Assembly (NCBI GenBank): GCA_035502095.1
Contig: DATJUX010000025.1
Coordinates: 124,001 to 188,000 of the forward strand
DNA: 64,000 nt
From: JAKANT01 sp035502095
GTDB lineage: Bacteria > Pseudomonadota > Gammaproteobacteria > Burkholderiales > Burkholderiaceae_F
Direction: 5' to 3'
The notes below the pieces were generated by a model that was not told the DNA's origin, made no database searches, and saw nothing but the letters and a program-made list of their open reading frames with translations. How positions within the stretch are numbered: the first letter of the stretch is position 1; every line of letters starts with the position of its first letter. The translations under genes were made by a program, and so were the position numbers. Shown piece after piece: positions 52,412-61,217 of this stretch.

Positions 52412-52728
52412 GAGTCGGCGTTGTGAGAGGGTCCAGTCCGTGAGTCTGACATCCCGACACAGCCTGCTCCTGCGCCAGGGCAGCGATGACGCGGCCGGGT
52501 TTCGTGGTCGCCTCGTTTCTCTCGGCCTCGCTGCGGGGCCGACCGAAGTGATCGGCAAGATTGCGGCGCCGATCCCGGCCAGCGGCGGCCGGCCCCCGTC
52601 GTAGAGGAGGCGGGGAGATCGGCCCGGCGCGCTTGCACGCGAGAACCGCAACGCGCCTTGATCGTGGTCAATGTCCCGATCGGGTGTCGCGTGTCCACTG
52701 ATGCAAGGACGATGGCGGGGCAAAGGCG
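52412..52728. other. Divergent control region between ZIP and hemerythrin genes
   Basis: No gene is seen in this 317-bp gap. It must hold promoters for both genes. The only clear site is the FNR-type palindrome at 52658-52671, near the hemerythrin start. Confidence 0.55.
52658..52671. promoter_or_regulatory. FNR-type site upstream of the hemerythrin gene
   Basis: TTGATCGTGGTCAA matches the FNR consensus TTGAT-N4-ATCAA in 9 of 10 positions. It ends 57 bp upstream of the ATG at 52729. Hemerythrin proteins bind O2 or NO, so regulation by an oxygen- or NO-sensing FNR-family protein would make sense. Confidence 0.6.
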
Positions 52729-53286
52729 ATGGCCGATCCGATCGAGGCCTGGCGCAAGGAGCACGAGTACTTTGCTCGCTTGCTGCGGTTGCTGCAAAAG
52801 CAGGTCGACGTGTTCCACGCCGGTGGCGAGCCGAAGTACGCGCTGATGCAGGACATCGTGGCGTACCTGCGTGACTACTCCGACCGGTTTCACCATCCGC
52901 GCGAGGACGTGGCGTTCGCGCGGCTGGTACCGCGGTGTCCCGACCTCGAGCTGATCGTGGCGCGGCTTCAGCAGGAGCACCGCGTCATCGCGAATGCCGG
53001 TGCGAAGCTGCTGGAGCAGATCGAGGCGGTGCTGGGGGGAGAGATCCTCCCGCGTGAGCAACTCGAGACAGCGGCGGCGACCTACCTCGTCTACTACCAG
53101 AACCACATCCGTACCGAAGACGCGGCCATCCTCGGGCGCGCGGCCGAGCACTTGAACGCCGAAGATTGGCAGGCCGTGCGCGCGGCGGTTCCCGTCGCGC
53201 CCGACCCGGTGTTCGGTGCCGATCCGCAGGAGCGCTTCCGCGAACTGCGCCGCCAGATTGCGCTGGAGGCGGTCGCGGAGGATTGA
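52729..53286 (+). CDS. Hemerythrin-domain protein
   Basis: This 185-residue four-helix protein has the diiron ligand pattern H12 (EHEYF), H55/H56 and E59 (FHHPRED), H84 (QQEHRVI), and H125 and E129 (NHIRTED). Such proteins bind O2 or NO, or help repair iron centres. No signal peptide, so cytoplasmic. An FNR-type site lies upstream, suggesting induction at low oxygen or by NO. Confidence 0.88.
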   Translation: MADPIEAWRKEHEYFARLLRLLQKQVDVFHAGGEPKYALMQDIVAYLRDYSDRFHHPREDVAFARLVPRCPDLELIVARLQQEHRVIANAGAKLLEQIEAVLGGEILPREQLETAAATYLVYYQNHIRTEDAAILGRAAEHLNAEDWQAVRAAVPVAPDPVFGADPQERFRELRRQIALEAVAED

Positions 53287-53311
53287 GCGAACCCGCGACT
53301 CCAGCGGCGGA

Positions 53312-54145
53312 TCACTCCGCTTTTCGTGCCAGGACCTCGATCGGGATGATGCGGCCGTCGGCGTAGCCGCGCGCGGAATTCGCCATTGCCTGCGCCGCGT
53401 CTTCGCGGTGGATCAGCATGACGGCGCGATGGGGCGGCTTTTCTCCTTGCGCGACCCGTGCGCGCGAGCGGGCGCCGAACGCGAGTGCTTCGTCGAGCGT
53501 GCTGCGCAGGCCGACGACGTCGAAACCCGCCTGCGCGAGAGCACGACTGGTTTCTTCCGGCGTCGCCAGGAAGCTGGTTTCCGCGCTGCGCGCCCAGGGT
53601 GTCGGATATTCGACGTCCGCGCCTTTGCCCCGGGCGATTTCAGTCAGCACCAGCCAGCCGCGCGGCTTGAGCACCCGACGGATCTCACGCAAGAAAGCCA
53701 GCTTGTCCGCGATGTTCATCGCAACGTTCATCGAGTACGCACCGTCGAACTGACGATCGGCGAACGGCATCGCGAGCGCATCGCCGAGTTCGAACGCGAC
53801 TTTGGCTTCGAGTCCGAGCCGTCGCGTGAGAACACGGGCGACGTCACAGAACTCGGGCGTCAGGTCGAGCCCGGTCACGCGGCAACCGAAACGGGTGGCG
53901 AAGTAGCGCGCGGGGCCGCCGATGCCGCTGCCGATGTCCAGAAGGTGGTCCGCAGCATCGACCTGCATCTGCGCAGCCATGTCGATCGTGGCCTCGATCC
54001 CGCGACCGTGAAACTGATCGTAAGGCGCCAGCGCTTCTGCGCTCGGGTGCTCGGGATCGGCGCCATCCTCGGCAAGCGCACTGTCCAGGCGCGCGAGCAA
54101 ATCGCCTCGTTCGTAGTACGCAGTGATTGCGCGGTCGATCTCCAT
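53312..54145 (-). CDS. SAM-dependent methyltransferase
   Basis: This 277-residue class I methyltransferase has motif I LLDIGSGIGGPARYFA, the acidic motif II VTGLDLTPEF, GDALAMPFADRQFDGAYSMN and the motif III-like LKPRGWLVLTEI. The pattern resembles sarcosine/dimethylglycine or sterol-type small-molecule methyltransferases. The substrate is unknown. The ATG ending at 54145 is chosen over the upstream frame, which lacks family sequence. Confidence 0.88.
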   Translation of the reverse strand: MEIDRAITAYYERGDLLARLDSALAEDGADPEHPSAEALAPYDQFHGRGIEATIDMAAQMQVDAADHLLDIGSGIGGPARYFATRFGCRVTGLDLTPEFCDVARVLTRRLGLEAKVAFELGDALAMPFADRQFDGAYSMNVAMNIADKLAFLREIRRVLKPRGWLVLTEIARGKGADVEYPTPWARSAETSFLATPEETSRALAQAGFDVVGLRSTLDEALAFGARSRARVAQGEKPPHRAVMLIHREDAAQAMANSARGYADGRIIPIEVLARKAE

Positions 54146-54236
54146 GAGCGCACGATGGACAGGTCTGTCGGTGGCGTCAAGCGCCCGCGGTGGAATCGCG
54201 CAAGCCGCAGCGACGCCGGCACGGCCGCGACGGCGC

Positions 54237-55529
54237 CTACGGCATCGGCATCGGCCGCGACCTGGGATGCCACATGGCAAGGCGCAGGTACTTCGCGTAC
54301 CAGAGAACGCGCGGATAGCTGCGCCGATCGTCGCGCGCGAACACCTTCACGAGGTCGTAGTGATTGATCATGTCCCGTTGCGGCGGCGTCTTGAAGCCCT
54401 CCCCGACGTGGACGTGGGACATGATGGACCTGGCGGCGTGGGCGTACGCCCACGGCGTCGACGTGTTCGTTTCCAGCACTCCGGGTGCCAGCAGGAACAG
54501 GTTGGGCGCGTCCGTCGACCGGAACGCGGAGCAGCAGCGGCGGCTCAGATCAGCCAGGGTCAGGCCGTGCGGGATTGCCGGCTGCAGATAGTCGAGTTCG
54601 ACCGAATGACCGGTACCCCACAGCAGGACGTCGCTATCGAATGCGTCGCCGTTCGACAGACCGATCGTCGTGCCCGCGATCGAGCGGACCTCAGCAACGT
54701 GGCGTTCGATGTTATTGAAGTGACGCAGCATCAAGCGTCGCCCGGGAATCAACTGGTGACGCCGCAGATCGAAGTCCCCGTCGGGTTTGATCGGCGCGAC
54801 GCCGGCCTTTGCATAGCGCTTGCGCAGGTCGCGATTGATCAGCCAGTTCACGACCGCCACGGGCAGGCCGAGCATCTGCCACTGCGAAAGCCGTCGCATG
54901 TCGACACCGAGATGTTTCGGTTGCAACGTCGGACGCATCCACTTGGCGGAGGGGTAGACCCATACGACGCGGCGTGCCTCGTGCTCGATGCAGAGATCCA
55001 GCAGGTCGTACGCGGACGCACCGCCACCCACCACGGTCACTCGCTTGCCGCGCAGGAGTTGCGGGCTGTGCAGCGCGGACGAGTGAAATTCGACGACGCT
55101 CGAGTCGCGGCGCGCGACATCCGGTATGCGCGGGCGGTTGTGTCCGCCGCTCGCCGCGACGAGGTACGTGGCCCGGAAAATGTCGGTGCCTGCGCGAACC
55201 TCCCAGCCTCGGCTTTCCCAGCGCGCGCTCTCAACCGGTGAATTCAGGCGGATCGACGGCGCGAGGCCGAACCGTTCGACCCAGGCTTCGATGTTGCTCA
55301 GGATGCTCGCCTGGTCCACGCCGCAAAGCGGCAGGTCCTCGAGCGTCCAGTCTTCCCTGCGGAACTGGATATCCTGCCACGATGGAAGATCGCGCCAGAC
55401 GCCGCCGACACGCTCCCGGCGCTCCAGGAGCACTGCCTTCAAGCCGGCGTCTTGGGCATACTTCAGGCAGATCACGCCGCCGATGCCCGCTCCCACGATT
55501 GCCAGGTCGAAATCCGTGTCCTCGTTCAT
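54237..55529 (-). CDS. Flavin-containing monooxygenase-like protein
   Basis: This 430-residue protein has an FAD loop AIVGAGIGGVICLKYAQDAG and an NADPH loop VTVVGGGASAYDLLDL. VEFHSSALHSP lies between them at the FMO/BVMO identity-motif position, but with altered residues. It likely oxygenates a hydrophobic or amine compound in the cytoplasm; a catalytic call beyond the family is not possible. Its ATG (55529-55527) overlaps the ATG of the divergent AraC regulator. Confidence 0.82.
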   Translation of the reverse strand: MNEDTDFDLAIVGAGIGGVICLKYAQDAGLKAVLLERRERVGGVWRDLPSWQDIQFRREDWTLEDLPLCGVDQASILSNIEAWVERFGLAPSIRLNSPVESARWESRGWEVRAGTDIFRATYLVAASGGHNRPRIPDVARRDSSVVEFHSSALHSPQLLRGKRVTVVGGGASAYDLLDLCIEHEARRVVWVYPSAKWMRPTLQPKHLGVDMRRLSQWQMLGLPVAVVNWLINRDLRKRYAKAGVAPIKPDGDFDLRRHQLIPGRRLMLRHFNNIERHVAEVRSIAGTTIGLSNGDAFDSDVLLWGTGHSVELDYLQPAIPHGLTLADLSRRCCSAFRSTDAPNLFLLAPGVLETNTSTPWAYAHAARSIMSHVHVGEGFKTPPQRDMINHYDLVKVFARDDRRSYPRVLWYAKYLRLAMWHPRSRPMPMP

Positions 55530-56625
55530 GGCAACGAATATAGGAAGCGCGGGACGAGGGCGCCGTACCCGCGCGGCCGGAAACATTGATCGCGCGACCG
55601 GACCGCGCGTCGGGAGCGCAGACGGGCTTTCGGAGCTGCTGCGCGTGATCCATCTGAGCGGCACCGCATTCATCGACGCCGAGCTCTCCGCGCCCTGGGC
55701 CGTCGAAACACCGCCACCCGCAGCGATCGCAGCGCGGCTGGCGCCGGGTGCGGGCCGGATCATTCCGTACCACCTGGTCACCGAGGGGGCGTGTTTTGTA
55801 ACGCTCGCCGGCCAGGAGCCGTTGCGGGTCGAGGCGAGCCAGGTCGTGATGTTTCCCCGTGGCGATGTGCACGTTCTGTCGAGCACGCCGCGGCCGGCGC
55901 CGCTGCAGATCACGACCCAGGCCGTGGTCAAGCTCACGCGCCCCGACGCGATCGCGGCGGTCCGCTACGGCGGCGACTGGGCGCGCACGCGGCTGATCTG
56001 CGGGTTCTTTGCATGTGACGAAGTCCTGTCCGAGCAGTTGTTCGCGCGACTGCCCGGGCTCATGCACTGCGCCGTGGCGGCGGATGGCGCGGCGGGACTT
56101 TTGTCGCGTTCCCTGCGGCCCGCGGGAGTCGCCGCGCAGCTGGGCGCCGCCGCGGTGCTCGGCAAGCTCTCGGAACTGTTGTTCGTCGATGCCATCCGCG
56201 CCTACGTGGAATCGCAGGACACGCAGGACGCGTGGCTGCACGGGTTGAGGGACCGCTACGTGAGCGGCGGCCTGGCCCTGATCTACGGCCGTCCTTACCA
56301 CCCCTGGACCGTCGACGTGCTGGCGCGGCAAATCGGGATATCGAAAACCGCGCTGACGGACCACTTCGTACGATGCACCGGCCTGGCCCCGATGCAGTAC
56401 CTCTCGCAATGGCGGCTGCGTCTGGCTGCCGACGCGCTGCGCCATACCGACAAGGCGATCAAGCTGATTGCGGATGCCGCGGGTTTCGCATCGACCGCCG
56501 CATTCACGCGCGCGTTCAAGAGGGAGTTCGGCGTTTCTCCGGCGCACTCGCGCAGGAGCGCGCACGTCGAAGCAGGGCGCACGGGACCACGGAACGTGGC
56601 GCCGCCACAGCGCAGGCTATCTTGA
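55528..56625 (+). CDS. AraC-family regulator with cupin sensor domain
   Basis: This 365-residue regulator has an N-terminal cupin-type sensor (LSELLRVIHLSGTAFIDAEL, then RIIPYHLVTEGACFV and VVMFPRGDVHVLSS). The C-terminal double helix-turn-helix includes LARQIGISKTALTDHFVRCT and LIADAAGFASTAAFTRAFKR. It is divergent from the monooxygenase and probably controls it. The ATG at 55528 shares bases with the monooxygenase start, and no ribosome-binding site is visible. A later start within the first ~30 residues is possible. Confidence 0.85.
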   Translation: MATNIGSAGRGRRTRAAGNIDRATGPRVGSADGLSELLRVIHLSGTAFIDAELSAPWAVETPPPAAIAARLAPGAGRIIPYHLVTEGACFVTLAGQEPLRVEASQVVMFPRGDVHVLSSTPRPAPLQITTQAVVKLTRPDAIAAVRYGGDWARTRLICGFFACDEVLSEQLFARLPGLMHCAVAADGAAGLLSRSLRPAGVAAQLGAAAVLGKLSELLFVDAIRAYVESQDTQDAWLHGLRDRYVSGGLALIYGRPYHPWTVDVLARQIGISKTALTDHFVRCTGLAPMQYLSQWRLRLAADALRHTDKAIKLIADAAGFASTAAFTRAFKREFGVSPAHSRRSAHVEAGRTGPRNVAPPQRRLS

Positions 56626-56663
56626 CGGCGTGCACGCGTCGCGGTCGAGCCGGCGCAGCCGTG

Positions 56664-57809
56664 CTAGGCCTTCTCTTCCTGCGGCAACTCGTGAATCACC
56701 ATGCCCACGTCGGCCGGCACCGGCGTCAGCCAGCTCTTGTGGCGGAACGCCCGCCCGGCATCGCGCGCACCGGCCTGCCACCGCTCGGCGATCTTTGCGC
56801 GCGTGAAATTGATGTCCTTGTTGAAATCGTCGGTTGGCGCCGCCTTCATGATCAAGCGCACGATGTCGACGCTGCGCGTGCAACCGAGGCCGGTCAGCCG
56901 CCGCACCAGCGGATGGTCGCGTTCCTGCGGCGGCAGGCGCTGCGCGAGCAGATCGACGGCGCGGCGCAGGTTCTGCATCGTGCGGTGATCGTCGAGATGC
57001 TCGCGCGTGCGGCTCGCGTACTGGATGTCCTTCTGCCGCATCAGCGCCTCGCTGATCGAGCGCGGCGACTCCTCGGTCGGGTCCCACAGGTCGACCATGA
57101 AGCACAACATGTCGCGCCGTTCGGCGTCGTCCATCACGACATCGACCGGCGTGTTCGAGTAGATGCCGCCGTCCCAATACGCCTTGCCGCCGATCACCAC
57201 CGGCGGGAAGCCCGGCGGCAGTGCGCCGCTCGCCATGATGTGTTCGGGCGCGAGCCGCTGCGTGTGGCTGTCGAAACGGACCTGCTCGCCGGTATCGACG
57301 TCGACCGCGCAGACCGTCAGGCGGACGTGCTTCGCGTTCAGGTAGTCGAAGTCGACGAGCTGCTCGAGGGTCCGGCGCAGCGGGCCGGTGTCGTAGAAGC
57401 TGGTCTCGCGCGTCGGCACTACGCGTCGGATGTCCGGCAGGGCGTTCAGTCGCGGTTCGAAGAAGCCGGGAATGCCGCGCATGAGCGTGTCCCAGATGAC
57501 CGGATCGAACCACCGCTGCAGCCAGGCGCCGAGGGGATTGGCAGCAAGCGGCGCGAGCGGATCGTCGCGGCCGACCAGGTGCCAGAATTCGCGCAAGCGC
57601 TCGAGGCGGCGGTGCGGCGGATTGCCCGCCACGATGGCGCCGTTGATGGCGCCGATCGAGGTGCCCGCCACCCACGCCGGCATGTGCTCGTGTGCGACCA
57701 GCGTTTCGTAGACACCGCCCTGGTAGGCGCCGAGCGCGCCGCCGCCTTGCAGGACCAGGACGATCTCGGGGGAAGGTCTGCGTGCGGGATCTCGTTTGCT
57801 GCGTGGCAT
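56664..57809 (-). CDS. Patatin-like phospholipase
   Basis: This 381-residue protein has a patatin domain: oxyanion loop QGGGALGAYQGG (21-32), nucleophile S51 in GTSIGA and the dyad aspartate D213 in DGGIYS. Such enzymes hydrolyse phospholipid acyl chains. The C-terminal ~130 residues extend beyond the catalytic core and include DIQYASRTREHLDDHRTM. The ATG ending at 57809 fits the family start. No signal peptide seen. Confidence 0.9.
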   Translation of the reverse strand: MPRSKRDPARRPSPEIVLVLQGGGALGAYQGGVYETLVAHEHMPAWVAGTSIGAINGAIVAGNPPHRRLERLREFWHLVGRDDPLAPLAANPLGAWLQRWFDPVIWDTLMRGIPGFFEPRLNALPDIRRVVPTRETSFYDTGPLRRTLEQLVDFDYLNAKHVRLTVCAVDVDTGEQVRFDSHTQRLAPEHIMASGALPPGFPPVVIGGKAYWDGGIYSNTPVDVVMDDAERRDMLCFMVDLWDPTEESPRSISEALMRQKDIQYASRTREHLDDHRTMQNLRRAVDLLAQRLPPQERDHPLVRRLTGLGCTRSVDIVRLIMKAAPTDDFNKDINFTRAKIAERWQAGARDAGRAFRHKSWLTPVPADVGMVIHELPQEEKA

Positions 57810-57852
57810 GAAGGACCGGCCCATTGACGCCCAGCGCAGGCTGGAGTCGGAA

Positions 57853-57867
57853 GGTAATCCCCGGTAA
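57853..57867. promoter_or_regulatory. Tandem half-sites upstream of the OmpR-type regulator gene
   Basis: GGTAATCCCCGGTAA contains two GGTAA half-sites at a 10-bp period, the arrangement bound by OmpR/PhoB-family dimers. It lies about 60 bp upstream of the regulator's ATG and suggests autoregulation. A related element precedes the lipoprotein gene. Confidence 0.4.
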
Positions 57868-57926
57868 CGATCTTCCGCCCGCCGGCGCCGACAGGATGCC
57901 CGCCGCCGTGGGTAGTATCGCCGCCC

Positions 57927-58646
57927 ATGAGCGGTCCGCCGGCAAGAATCCTGGTCCTCGACGACGACGACGAGCTGCGCACGCTGCTGCTGCGCTACCT
58001 GGGCGAGCACGGCTTCGAGGTGCGCGTCGCGGCCGACGCGGAACACGCGGACCGCCTGCTCGGGCGCGAGTCGTTCGACCTGCTGGTGCTGGACCTGATG
58101 CTGCCGGGCGAAGACGGCCTGTCGATCTGCCGCCGGTTGCGCGCGCAGGGCGAAACGCTGCCCATCATCATGCTCACCGCGCGCGGCGATCCGGTGGATC
58201 GGGTCGTGGGCCTCGAGATCGGCGCCGACGACTACGTGCCGAAGCCGTTCAGTCCGCGCGAACTCCTCGCGCGCATCCAGGCGATGTTGCGGCGGCAATC
58301 GATGCTCGGCGCGCGGCCGGTGAGCGCCGGTACCGGCGTGGCGCGCTTCGGTGAATTCGAGCTCGACCTGGCGACGCACACGCTCACCCGCAACGCGCAG
58401 CCGGTCGATCTCACGTCGAGCGAGTTCGCGCTCCTGCGCGCGTTCGTCGGCAACGCCGGCCGTCCGCTCAGTCGTGAACGCCTGATGGAACTGGCCCACG
58501 GCCGCGGTCACGACGCAACCGACCGCAGCGTCGACGTGCAGGTTTTGCGCCTGCGGCGTCTGATCGAACCGGACCCCGCCAGGCCGCGATACATCAAGAC
58601 GGTCTGGGGCACGGGGTACGTCTTCGTCGGCGACGGCACCGCATGA
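57927..58646 (+). CDS. OmpR-family response regulator
   Basis: This 239-residue regulator has a receiver with acidic cluster LDDDDE, phosphoacceptor D56 (LLVLDLMLPG), T in MLTARG and K in YVPKPFS. A C-terminal winged helix ends VDVQVLRLRRLIE, then YIKTVWGTGYVFVG. It overlaps the kinase gene by 4 bp (58643-58646), so the pair is translationally coupled. An OmpR/EnvZ-like envelope or osmotic response is the closest guess. Confidence 0.92.
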   Translation: MSGPPARILVLDDDDELRTLLLRYLGEHGFEVRVAADAEHADRLLGRESFDLLVLDLMLPGEDGLSICRRLRAQGETLPIIMLTARGDPVDRVVGLEIGADDYVPKPFSPRELLARIQAMLRRQSMLGARPVSAGTGVARFGEFELDLATHTLTRNAQPVDLTSSEFALLRAFVGNAGRPLSRERLMELAHGRGHDATDRSVDVQVLRLRRLIEPDPARPRYIKTVWGTGYVFVGDGTA

Positions 58647-59968
58647 AGCGCAACGGCTGGCTGCCGGCCACCCTGTTCGGCCGCAACGTCCTGCTGATCG
58701 CGGGAATCATCATCCTGGTGCAGATCGGCGTCACGGCGGCACTCGTGGTGACGTCACAGCAGCCGCGCCTCGCCGGCATCGCGCGCCATGCGATCCAGAA
58801 CGCGGAGGCGCTGCGCCAGGCGCTCGACACGATGGACCGCGCGGAAGCGGACCAGTACACCGCGACCCTCGATGCCGCCGACCCGGCGCGCATCGTGCGC
58901 GGCGCGGCTCCCGAGGGCAGCAGCGACCGGCCTGGGGGGCTGGCTTTTCGCCTGCTGAGCCGCCACGTCGCGACCCAGCTTCCGGCGGGCTACGAGGTGC
59001 GCTGGCAGCAGGCGCCGCAGCCGCGCCTCTGGCTCGGCACGCCGGTGCACGGCGAGATGACATGGTTCGGACTCGCCACCGGCCTCTTCATGACGGACCT
59101 TTCGACGGTGATCCTTGCCGTGCTGGCGGTCGCGGGGCTGCTCGCCTTCGCCGGCGCGTACCTGGTCCAGCGGCGCATCAATCGCCCGCTGCGACGACTG
59201 ATCGATGCGACCGCTCAGATGGCCGCCGGCCAGGCGCCGCGCCCGCTCGCGGAGCAGGGCGCACAGGAGCTCGCGGCCCTTGCGCGCAGCTTCAACGACA
59301 TGGTGGAAAGCCTGGCGCGCGCCGACCGCGAGCGGGCGGTGATGCTCGCCGGCATCTCGCACGACCTGCGCACGCCGCTCACCAAGCTGCGCTTCGCGCT
59401 CGAATACGTCGGCCCGCACTGCGAACCCGACATGCGCGCGCTGATGGAGCGCAACATCGAAGCCGCCGACCGCATCATCGACCAGTTCATCGACTTCGCG
59501 CGATACGGGCACGACGAAGCGGAGTGCCGGACCGACCTGAATACGCTCGTGACCGCGGTCGTCGACAGCCTGGCGCCGCTGCACCAGCCGATCGCGCTCG
59601 AACTGGGCGAGGTGTCGTTCCTGATGCTGCGTCCGACCGCGATGCAGCGGCTGATCATGAACCTCCTGCGCAACGCGCTCGAGTACGCCGGGCGCGAGAT
59701 CGTCGTGCGCACCAGCGAAGCGGCTCAGACCCTCGTACTGAGCGTGCTCGATCGCGGGCCGGGCATCCCGCCCGCTCAGATTGAGCGTCTCAAGCAACCG
59801 TTCACGCGGATGGAAGCGGCGCGCAGCGGGCCCGGAGGATCGGGCCTGGGGCTGGCGATCGTCGAGCGCGTGACGCGGCTGCACGGCGGGCGTTTCGATC
59901 TGCTTGCCCGCGCAGGCGGCGGCCTGGAGGCGCGGGTCACGCTGCCAATCGGGGCCCGCGCGGGCTGA
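58643..59968 (+). CDS. EnvZ-like sensor histidine kinase
   Basis: This 441-residue kinase has two membrane helices (LFGRNVLLIAGIIILVQIGV; DLSTVILAVLAVAGLLAFAG) around a periplasmic sensor. A HAMP segment follows, then the phosphorylated H240 in GISHDLRTPLTKLR. The ATP-binding part has NLLRNALEYAG, DRGPGIPP and GSGLGLAIVE. It pairs with the overlapping OmpR-type regulator. The signal is unknown. Confidence 0.92.
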   Translation: MKRNGWLPATLFGRNVLLIAGIIILVQIGVTAALVVTSQQPRLAGIARHAIQNAEALRQALDTMDRAEADQYTATLDAADPARIVRGAAPEGSSDRPGGLAFRLLSRHVATQLPAGYEVRWQQAPQPRLWLGTPVHGEMTWFGLATGLFMTDLSTVILAVLAVAGLLAFAGAYLVQRRINRPLRRLIDATAQMAAGQAPRPLAEQGAQELAALARSFNDMVESLARADRERAVMLAGISHDLRTPLTKLRFALEYVGPHCEPDMRALMERNIEAADRIIDQFIDFARYGHDEAECRTDLNTLVTAVVDSLAPLHQPIALELGEVSFLMLRPTAMQRLIMNLLRNALEYAGREIVVRTSEAAQTLVLSVLDRGPGIPPAQIERLKQPFTRMEAARSGPGGSGLGLAIVERVTRLHGGRFDLLARAGGGLEARVTLPIGARAG

Positions 59969-59983
59969 CCGGGAAACCGGATC

Positions 59984-59998
59984 ATTGCCGGGCGTTAC
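59984..59998. promoter_or_regulatory. Candidate OmpR-family half-sites upstream of the lipoprotein gene
   Basis: TTGCCGGGCGTTACC is, on the complement strand, GGTAA-N5-GGCAA. These are two half-sites at a 10-bp period like those before the regulator gene at 57853-57867. It lies about 130 bp upstream of the lipoprotein ATG. A 10-base direct repeat TTCTGTCACG at 60009-60018 and 60087-60096 lies in the same gap. Confidence 0.35.
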
Positions 59999-60127
59999 CG
60001 CCGCCACTTTCTGTCACGACTTGAAACGATCTCGCCGCGCCCCGCCATCGCTTTTGCGCCGGGGCCGCCGAATACTCCAGGTGCCGTTCTGTCACGCCAA
60101 CTGCCGGCAGCCGCCGAGGAGTAAACA

Positions 60128-61084
60128 ATGAATCGAATCAAGCTTCGGGCCATCGACACCCTGCCCCGCGCGCTCGGGATGCTTTCCCTTGTCGCCCTGC
60201 TCGCCGCGTGCGGCGGCGGAGGAGGGATGGACAACTCGCAGTCATCGTCGAACTCGGTTTCGAGCGATGCCGCCAAGAACCTGAGCGCCAACACCGCTGT
60301 CACGCCCAACGACAGCGTCACCGCGATGAGCGCGGCCGTTTCGACCGCCGAGACGGTCGTTGCGGCTGGACTCGCCAACGTGACGATCGCCTGCCCTGGC
60401 GGTGGCACCGCCGTGTACCAGGTGACCGGGCCCGACGCATCCCTGCTTCTGAACCATCAGCTCGACCAGGGCGAGGACTACACGCTGACCTACAACGCAT
60501 GCAGCAGTGCCAGCGGTGCGGCGTCCGTCAACGGCTCGCTGACCCTGTTCGTGAAGACCAAGACCGCCGACAGCCTCGAGCTCGACATGGCGACCAACAA
60601 CGTCGTGGTCACGCTTCCGCACGGTGACGTGACGTTGAACGGCAGTTCCACGCTGACGCGCACGATCCAGACGGCGGGCAGCACCACGACCACCACGACA
60701 CAGTGGGTCACGCCGAATTTCAGCGTCACCAGCAACCGCAACGGCCGCACGACCTCGTTCTCCTACAGCAACGTCGACCTGACGCGCACCGTCGTCACCA
60801 CCAATGGCGCGGTGACGAGCACGAGCTTCAGTGGAACGGCCACGCTCACCTGGACGTGGCCGGGCGGCTCGTTCGCCGTCACGCTCGCGACCCAGGGCTC
60901 GGTCGGCTGCGATGCCGACGGCACGCCAACGCAAGGCATCTGGAGCATCACGCTCCCGAACGACCGCATCACGGTGACGATCGTGCCGGGTACGGTGACG
61001 ATCGCGGTCGACTACGGCAATGACGGCACCATCGACCGCCTCTACACGTTCACGGTCACCGACATGATGAACAACGCCGGCTGA
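60128..61084 (+). CDS. Lipoprotein of unknown function, Thr/Ser/Val-rich
   Basis: The 318-residue precursor has a lipobox LLAAC with C28, preceded by a hydrophobic signal (ALGMLSLVALLAAC). Gly and Ser follow (GGGGGMDNSQSSSN), as in exported lipoproteins. The rest is rich in Thr, Ser and Val with repeated beta-strand patterns. No family is recognised. It sits after the OmpR-type pair and may be its target. A strong terminator follows. Confidence 0.75.
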   Translation: MNRIKLRAIDTLPRALGMLSLVALLAACGGGGGMDNSQSSSNSVSSDAAKNLSANTAVTPNDSVTAMSAAVSTAETVVAAGLANVTIACPGGGTAVYQVTGPDASLLLNHQLDQGEDYTLTYNACSSASGAASVNGSLTLFVKTKTADSLELDMATNNVVVTLPHGDVTLNGSSTLTRTIQTAGSTTTTTTQWVTPNFSVTSNRNGRTTSFSYSNVDLTRTVVTTNGAVTSTSFSGTATLTWTWPGGSFAVTLATQGSVGCDADGTPTQGIWSITLPNDRITVTIVPGTVTIAVDYGNDGTIDRLYTFTVTDMMNNAG

Positions 61085-61126
61085 TCCCCGACTGCACGCG
61101 CGCCTCGCGCGCGGCCTGTCAGTGAA

Positions 61127-61159
61127 CGAAGCGGGCCCGGTGGGCCCGCTTCGTGTTTT
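61127..61159 (+). terminator. Strong Rho-independent terminator after the lipoprotein gene
   Basis: A perfect 12-bp stem, CGAAGCGGGCCC (61127-61138) and GGGCCCGCTTCG (61142-61153), with a 3-base loop is followed by TGTTTT. It is the best terminator in the window and separates the lipoprotein gene from the next membrane protein gene. Confidence 0.85.
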
Positions 61160-61217
61160 CACGGGTCGACTTGTAAGCTGCGCAGCGCTGCAACCAGGAA
61201 CCTACAGGGAGACCTTC

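Noticed and set aside
56232..57827. A 531-codon plus-strand frame across the patatin gene
   Set aside because: It overlaps the AraC C-terminus in another frame and is antisense to patatin. No family features.
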